A DNA stretch of 26,193 bases from CAYJAZ01 sp964371865 (lineage in GTDB: Bacteria; Desulfobacterota; Desulfovibrionia; Desulfovibrionales; Desulfovibrionaceae). The notes beneath the pieces were generated by a model that saw only the letters and a list, made by a program, of their open reading frames with translations, made no database searches and had not been told where the DNA came from. The position numbers and the translations under genes were made by a program. The DNA is taken from NCBI GenBank assembly GCA_964371865.1, contig CAYJOR010000035.1, positions 1-26,193 of the forward strand. Direction: 5' to 3'. Shown here one piece after another: positions 21,946-26,193 of the stretch. Each line of letters opens with the position of its first letter. Position 1 is the stretch's first letter.

Positions 21946-22827
21946 ATGTATTTTCCAATAGCAGAACTAGAAATTGCGTGGTATATTCCACCTTTAGCGG
22001 CAGCTTTACTCTCATTTTTTACAAGTATGAGTGGTTTGTCTGGTGCGTTTTTGATTCTTCCTTTTCAAGTGGAATTCCTCAACTATACTGCACCTTCTGT
22101 AAGCGCAACGAATCAGTTTTATAATTTAATTGCGATACCGGCTGGAGTATACAGATTTTATAAAGAAAAACGTTTTCTTACTCCTCTTGCAAAGGCACTT
22201 ACTTTTGGTGCTTTTCCCGGAGTTGTTCTTGGCGTATTAACTCGTTGTTATATCGTTACCGATTCAGAATTATTCAAAAAATATGCAGCCTGTATTATTA
22301 TTTATTTAATTTGGCGAATGGGTAAAGATTTATTTAGAAAAGATTTAGCTCGTAAAAAACCAACTAATCCTGATTCTCTTGTAATAATTGAAGATAGTCC
22401 AGAAAAGTGCGTATTTTCTTTTGATGGAAAAGAGTATTCTTATTCTACGAAATCAATTTTCTTTTTATCTGGAATAATCGCGTTTTTTGGTGGAATTTAC
22501 GGCATTGGTGGTGGTGCTATTGTTGCACCTTTCTTGCTTTCTTATTATAAACTTCCAGTTTATGTAACTTCCGGCGCAACTTTATTCTGCACTTATATAA
22601 GCTCTGTTTTAGGTGTAATCATTTATTATATTTTAGCTTTTATACACCCAGAACGCGCGTTTATGCCTGATTTTATGCTTGGCACTCTTTTTGGAATAGG
22701 TGGACTTATCGGAATGAGTTTAGGAGCACGCGCACAAAAATATTTATCAAGCAGGTTCATTACTTTACTCATAATAGCAGTGCTTTCACTTACTGTTATT
22801 ATTTGGTTACAGCCATTATTTTCATAA
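21946..22827 (+). CDS. TSUP (TauE/SafE) family permease
   Basis: Inner-membrane transporter of the sulfite/anion exporter family. The 293 residues form two hydrophobic halves of about four helices each, separated by a polar loop (about 127-168). The first half has LLSFFTSMSGLSGAFLILPF (about 21-40) and the second has the mirrored FFGGIYGIGGGAIVAPFLLS (about 180-199), the internal repeat typical of TSUP. Family members move sulfite, sulfonates or other anions; in a sulfur-reducing lineage a sulfur anion would make sense, but the substrate is not visible here. It follows AAGGGGA and is 20 bases from pdxY, so the two are probably co-transcribed. Confidence 0.88.
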   Translation: MYFPIAELEIAWYIPPLAAALLSFFTSMSGLSGAFLILPFQVEFLNYTAPSVSATNQFYNLIAIPAGVYRFYKEKRFLTPLAKALTFGAFPGVVLGVLTRCYIVTDSELFKKYAACIIIYLIWRMGKDLFRKDLARKKPTNPDSLVIIEDSPEKCVFSFDGKEYSYSTKSIFFLSGIIAFFGGIYGIGGGAIVAPFLLSYYKLPVYVTSGATLFCTYISSVLGVIIYYILAFIHPERAFMPDFMLGTLFGIGGLIGMSLGARAQKYLSSRFITLLIIAVLSLTVIIWLQPLFS

Positions 22828-22847
22828 AAAGGATTTAAAAAATTATT

Positions 22848-23687
22848 ATGAATTTTCATATTCCAAAACGCCTTATGGCAATTCACGATATTTCTGGTTT
22901 CGGTCGTACATCTTTAACTATTGTTATTCCGCTTTTATCTGCAATGGGAATACAAGTTTGTCCGCTTCCGACTGCGGTATTATCAACTCACACTACTGAG
23001 TTTACAGATTTTACTTTCTGTGATTTAACGCCTGAGCTCCCTAAAATTCTAGATCATTGGCAAGCGTTAAATCTAAAATTTGACGGTATCTACTCCGGAT
23101 TTTTAGCAAACCATACTCAAGTTGAAATTGTAGAGCGAGCAATTAAAGATTATCTTATTGATGGCGGAGTTTCAGTTATCGACCCTGTAATGGGTGATAA
23201 TGGAGTTCTAGACCCTACCATAACTCCTGATATCGTTATAGCGATGAGAAATTTAATCACAAAAGCAGATTTTATTACTCCAAATTACTCAGAAGTTTGC
23301 TTTCTTCTCGATGAAGAACCTGTAAAGCGTAGTCTTGACGATGTAAAGAAATTCGCTAAAGCTCTTACTGAAAAAGGTCCAAAAGTAAGTGTAATAACAT
23401 CGATTCCAACTGATGATAACTCTAAAATTTCTGTTCTTGCCTATGAAAAAGCAAAAGATAAGTTTCATCTACTTGATAGACCTTATATTCCGGCATTTTA
23501 TCCTGGTACTGGTGATACTTTCGCCTCAGCTTTCACCGGTGCAATAATTCAAAAGCTATCACTTGAAAAAGCACTTGAACATGCTGTAAGCTTTGTAACA
23601 AAAGCGATTGAAACTACATATCAAGCAAAAACAATCTCAAGAGAAGGTATTCTGTTTGAAAATTTACTCGATATTAAAAAGATTTAG
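22848..23687 (+). CDS. pdxY: Pyridoxamine/pyridoxal kinase
   Basis: Cytoplasmic ribokinase-fold enzyme that phosphorylates B6 vitamers to feed the PLP salvage route. The 279-residue protein has IHDISGFGRTSLT (12-24) at the substrate pocket, VIDPVMGDNG (about 110-119), FITPNYSEV (about 142-150) and the catalytic PGTGDTFASAF (about 222-232, Asp as base). Length and motifs fit PdxY/PdxK; ThiD-type kinases share the fold but are less close in these motifs. The ribosome site AAGGA lies rather far (14 bases) from the ATG at 22848, and an ATG at codon 10 is an alternative. The window also encodes two PLP enzymes, GadB and SpeA. Confidence 0.88.
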   Translation: MNFHIPKRLMAIHDISGFGRTSLTIVIPLLSAMGIQVCPLPTAVLSTHTTEFTDFTFCDLTPELPKILDHWQALNLKFDGIYSGFLANHTQVEIVERAIKDYLIDGGVSVIDPVMGDNGVLDPTITPDIVIAMRNLITKADFITPNYSEVCFLLDEEPVKRSLDDVKKFAKALTEKGPKVSVITSIPTDDNSKISVLAYEKAKDKFHLLDRPYIPAFYPGTGDTFASAFTGAIIQKLSLEKALEHAVSFVTKAIETTYQAKTISREGILFENLLDIKKI

Positions 23688-23708
23688 AAGAGTTAACTTT
23701 CTAATAGT

Positions 23709-24368
23709 TTAGCTATTCCAAGCTTCAATAATCATAGAATTATCTTGGATATAATGACGTACACTTTCAGGCAACAGCCCTGAAACATTTCTTTTTTCTT
23801 TCATTATATTTCGTATTTGTGTGGACGAAACATCAATACGAGATGTTTCAAGATATTCTATGGTTGAACCTAATAATGAATATTTATTATCTGCAACTTT
23901 TTCAAAAGATTTTCCCCAGAAAGAATTCATAACAGTGTGGAAATCATCTATAATATAAGCCGCACGTTTTACTACTATAAAATTTGTATGTAGTGGAAGC
24001 TCTAAGCCTTTTTTCCATGTATGAAGTTGGATAAAATCTTCAAGTCCTACTATAAAATATGGTTTTGCACTATAAAGTTTAGTCCAGAGTTGCACACTAT
24101 CAAAAGTGTATGATGGGCCATTCATTGTATTTTCATGGTCACTTATAGAAAAAATATCGTTCAGATTATATTCATCAAAAGCAAGTTTAATCAAGTTTGA
24201 CCTAAGAGAAAAATCTAAAAGTCCAAGTTTTTTTTTATGAGGAGGAATTGGAGCTGGAACAAAATGCAATTTATCCAGCTTAAAGCTTTCAAAAACCTCT
24301 AAAGCCATACGAATATGCGCAATATGTATAGGGTTAAAAGTTCCCCCAAAAAATCCTATCTTCTTCAT
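23709..24368 (-). CDS. nadD: Nicotinate-nucleotide adenylyltransferase
   Basis: Cytoplasmic enzyme that makes nicotinate adenine dinucleotide from nicotinate mononucleotide and ATP in NAD synthesis. The 219-residue protein has GGTFNPIHIAH (8-18), with the family's HxxH nucleotide-binding histidines, PIPPHKK (about 41-47) and the C-terminal VSSTQIR motif (about 176-182). The start lies 49 bases after dinB, so the two are likely transcribed together. It faces pdxY with 21 bases between stops and no clear terminator. Confidence 0.94.
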   Translation of the reverse strand: MKKIGFFGGTFNPIHIAHIRMALEVFESFKLDKLHFVPAPIPPHKKKLGLLDFSLRSNLIKLAFDEYNLNDIFSISDHENTMNGPSYTFDSVQLWTKLYSAKPYFIVGLEDFIQLHTWKKGLELPLHTNFIVVKRAAYIIDDFHTVMNSFWGKSFEKVADNKYSLLGSTIEYLETSRIDVSSTQIRNIMKEKRNVSGLLPESVRHYIQDNSMIIEAWNS

Positions 24369-24417
24369 ATATTTTTCCTTTCGGCGATTATATCAAATAA
24401 TAAAATTCTGTCAAAAT

Positions 24418-25611
24418 CTATTTCAGTATATGTTTACCATATTTATCTTTGATAAGGTCAAGAGTTTTTTCAATTTTTTCTCTTTGCTGCTCTTCTTCAT
24501 GACTGACACTAAAACTAGAATTCTTTCCAAATAAATCATCACAAAGTGTTGCTTGCTCGATTTTTTTCTTCACATCGAATTGAGAAGCTCCAAGCCCTAT
24601 GAGTCTAACAGCTTGACTAAGTTCTTCTTTTTCAAACAAGAAAACTCCTGCCTCATAAAGAGTTTTTGCAGAGCAAGTTGGAGATGGTATCGACATCTGA
24701 CGAGTAATTTGTTTAAAATCAGAATATTTAATTTTCAGAGTCACAACACTTGCTTTTTTATCAATTTTTCTTAATCCACTTGCAATTCTTTCAGCATGAA
24801 TTTTGAGATAAGATTTCAATTCTTCTTTATCTTTAGTATCAACATCTAATGTATTTTCAGCACTTTCCGATTTTGGTTCGTGGTAAGGAACAATTGGTGT
24901 ATTATCAATTCCATGCACTCTTTCAAAGAGCATTATTCCTTGCTTTCCGAATTTTCTTTCAAAAAAATCTTTGCTATAATTTTGCGCATCTCCAGCAGTA
25001 CGAATCCCTAGTGCATGAAGCGACTCTAGAAATTTTTTACCGACAAGAGGAATTTTATACAAATCTAAATATCTAAGAAAATCTTGAATTTCATTTTCTT
25101 TAATTTCTGCAATTCCATGAGGTTTATTCAAATCAGACGCAATTTTTGCTAAAAATCTCACAGGAGCAATACCAATTGAACAAGTAAGACCTTGTGTAAC
25201 ATCATAAACTTGTTGTTGAATTTTTTCTGCCATTGCATAAGGACTTTCGTAAAATCGGTGCATTCCAGTTGCATCAATATAAGCTTCATCTAAGCCCATT
25301 ACTTCTACTAAAGGAGCAAAAGAACGCAAACAAGCCATAACCTTTTGAGATATTTCAGAATAGTATTGTCTTCCAGAGTATACAAATATCAAATGAGGAC
25401 AAAGCTGTTTAGCTTTTACACAACTCATTGCTGAAAAAACTCCAAACTTTCTAGCTTCATACGATGCCGCAGCTACAACACCCCTCGGGCTATCGCTCCC
25501 AACTACAACTGCCTTGCCTTTAAGGCTTGGATTTAATAAGGTTTCAACGCTCACAAAAAAGGCATCCATGTCTACGTGAAAAATAATTTGTGAACTTTTA
25601 ACTTCACCCAT
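24418..25611 (-). CDS. dinB: DNA polymerase IV (Y family)
   Basis: Error-prone translesion polymerase. The 397-residue protein has the palm metal-binding motifs DMDAFFVSVE (Asp14 first) and GLDEAYID (Asp108, Glu109), the DinB fingers motif (VAAASYEARKFGVFSAM, about 46-62), helix-hairpin-helix in the 185-205 region, and a little-finger domain to about 350. A QATLCDDLFG stretch near 356-365 resembles the clamp-binding motif of other DinB proteins. The C-terminal tail of about 30 residues is polar and helical. No SOS-type box was seen in the 115-base gap before it, which it shares divergently with speA. Confidence 0.95.
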   Translation of the reverse strand: MGEVKSSQIIFHVDMDAFFVSVETLLNPSLKGKAVVVGSDSPRGVVAAASYEARKFGVFSAMSCVKAKQLCPHLIFVYSGRQYYSEISQKVMACLRSFAPLVEVMGLDEAYIDATGMHRFYESPYAMAEKIQQQVYDVTQGLTCSIGIAPVRFLAKIASDLNKPHGIAEIKENEIQDFLRYLDLYKIPLVGKKFLESLHALGIRTAGDAQNYSKDFFERKFGKQGIMLFERVHGIDNTPIVPYHEPKSESAENTLDVDTKDKEELKSYLKIHAERIASGLRKIDKKASVVTLKIKYSDFKQITRQMSIPSPTCSAKTLYEAGVFLFEKEELSQAVRLIGLGASQFDVKKKIEQATLCDDLFGKNSSFSVSHEEEQQREKIEKTLDLIKDKYGKHILK

Positions 25612-25726
25612 ACCACTCTCTTTCTAACCTACTAATAAATTTAGATAAATTTTTCTCATTTCTTCTCTTTATTTTTTATCATTTTTATGTTAAATCTGCA
25701 ATAGATTTCATAAGGGGGAATGCACT

Positions 25727-26193
25727 TTGACAAAAAAGCATCCGTTACAACAGTGGAGTATTGAAGATTCAGCCGAGCTTTACGGAATTCGTAACTGGGG
25801 AGCAGGTTTTTTCGATATTTCAAAAGATGGTCATGTTGCTATACGACCTTTTGGCCGCGCAGGTGGACCGGAAGTTAGTGTGCATGAAATAATCGAAGGA
25901 ATTAAAGACCGAGGCTATGATATGCCTGTTCTTCTTCGTATTGAAAACATTCTTGACTCACAAATTTCTTTTTTACATCAATCATTTCGTAATGCTATAA
26001 CAAAATTAGGCTATAAAGGCGAATATAGAGGTGTATTCCCAATCAAAGTAAACCAACAACAGCAAGTTGTTGAAAAAATTACTCAATATGGTGCAGCTTA
26101 CCACCACGGACTGGAAGTTGGCTCAAAAGCTGAACTTATTGCTGCTGTTGCGCAATTACGTAGCCGTGAAGCTTGCCTTATCTGTAATGGATA
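25727..26193 (+). CDS. speA: Biosynthetic arginine decarboxylase, 3' end beyond window
   Basis: PLP-dependent enzyme of the alanine-racemase fold that converts arginine to agmatine for polyamine synthesis. Only the first 155 codons are present, about a quarter of the usual 630-660 residues. The N terminus reads WSIEDSAELYGIRNWGAGFF, and the PLP-binding Lys107 lies in FPIKVNQQ, followed by GLEVGSKAEL; both are characteristic of SpeA. The start is a TTG at 25727, eight bases after AAGGGGGAA; the ATG at 25720 is in another frame and stops after 14 codons. Agmatine and polyamines could complement the GadBC acid response, but this is the biosynthetic, not the acid-induced, form. Confidence 0.93.
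   Translation, partial: MTKKHPLQQWSIEDSAELYGIRNWGAGFFDISKDGHVAIRPFGRAGGPEVSVHEIIEGIKDRGYDMPVLLRIENILDSQISFLHQSFRNAITKLGYKGEYRGVFPIKVNQQQQVVEKITQYGAAYHHGLEVGSKAELIAAVAQLRSREACLICNG

Noticed and set aside
1..26193. tRNA, rRNA, CRISPR arrays, toxin-antitoxin or defence genes
   Set aside because: None were recognised on either strand; the gaps are short and accounted for by promoters, terminators and the repeat region at 3.2-3.8 kb.

Overview
The window is about 26 kb of AT-rich (roughly 35% GC by eye) bacterial chromosome, densely packed and without any clear insertion sequence, prophage, tRNA, rRNA or CRISPR array. Lipid-trafficking (Mla-type) genes, a heptose adenylyltransferase and a lipoprotein point to a Gram-negative cell. 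FlgM behind a sigma-28 promoter points to a flagellated one. The gene mix fits a low-GC member of the Desulfovibrionales, such as a Lawsonia-like gut lineage, but that placement is inference from gene content and was not tested.

Positions 1-6.7 kb, plus strand: the 3' part of a membrane pyrophosphatase (hppA, K+-independent signature), a two-domain polyphosphate:AMP phosphotransferase, a gene-free stretch of 0.6 kb holding a 0.2 kb inverted-repeat (MITE-like) element and a pair of diverged direct repeats, then the glutamate-dependent acid-resistance pair gadC-gadB. Positions 6.8-10.7 kb, minus strand: tex (S1 RNA-binding protein) and a sodium:solute symporter. The symporter has a leader containing a 19-codon open reading frame with five Tyr and three Phe codons, followed by an intrinsic terminator. 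This looks like a ribosome-mediated aromatic-amino-acid attenuator and is the most interesting item in the window.

Positions 10.8-13.2 kb, plus strand: leucyl aminopeptidase (pepA), and a TtcA-like PP-loop tRNA thiolase whose start lies only a few bases after a terminator. Positions 13.3-19.8 kb, minus strand: one probable eight-gene operon read as unknown protein, M50 site-2-type protease, trpS (with the cysteine pattern of iron-sulfur TrpRS enzymes), rfaE2/hldE-C, mlaE (with an N-terminal STAS-like, MlaB-like domain), mlaF, mlaD and DUF2062. It mixes envelope building with protein synthesis.

Positions 20.1-21.0 kb, plus strand: a sigma-28 promoter drives an unknown helical protein and the anti-sigma factor flgM. 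Then follow a minus-strand lipoprotein, a plus-strand TSUP permease with pdxY (pyridoxal kinase), a minus-strand pair dinB-nadD, and at the right edge the start of speA (biosynthetic arginine decarboxylase, TTG start). Three loci relate to pyridoxal phosphate (gadB and speA use it, pdxY makes it), and GadBC suggests life in a place with acid stress such as the gut.
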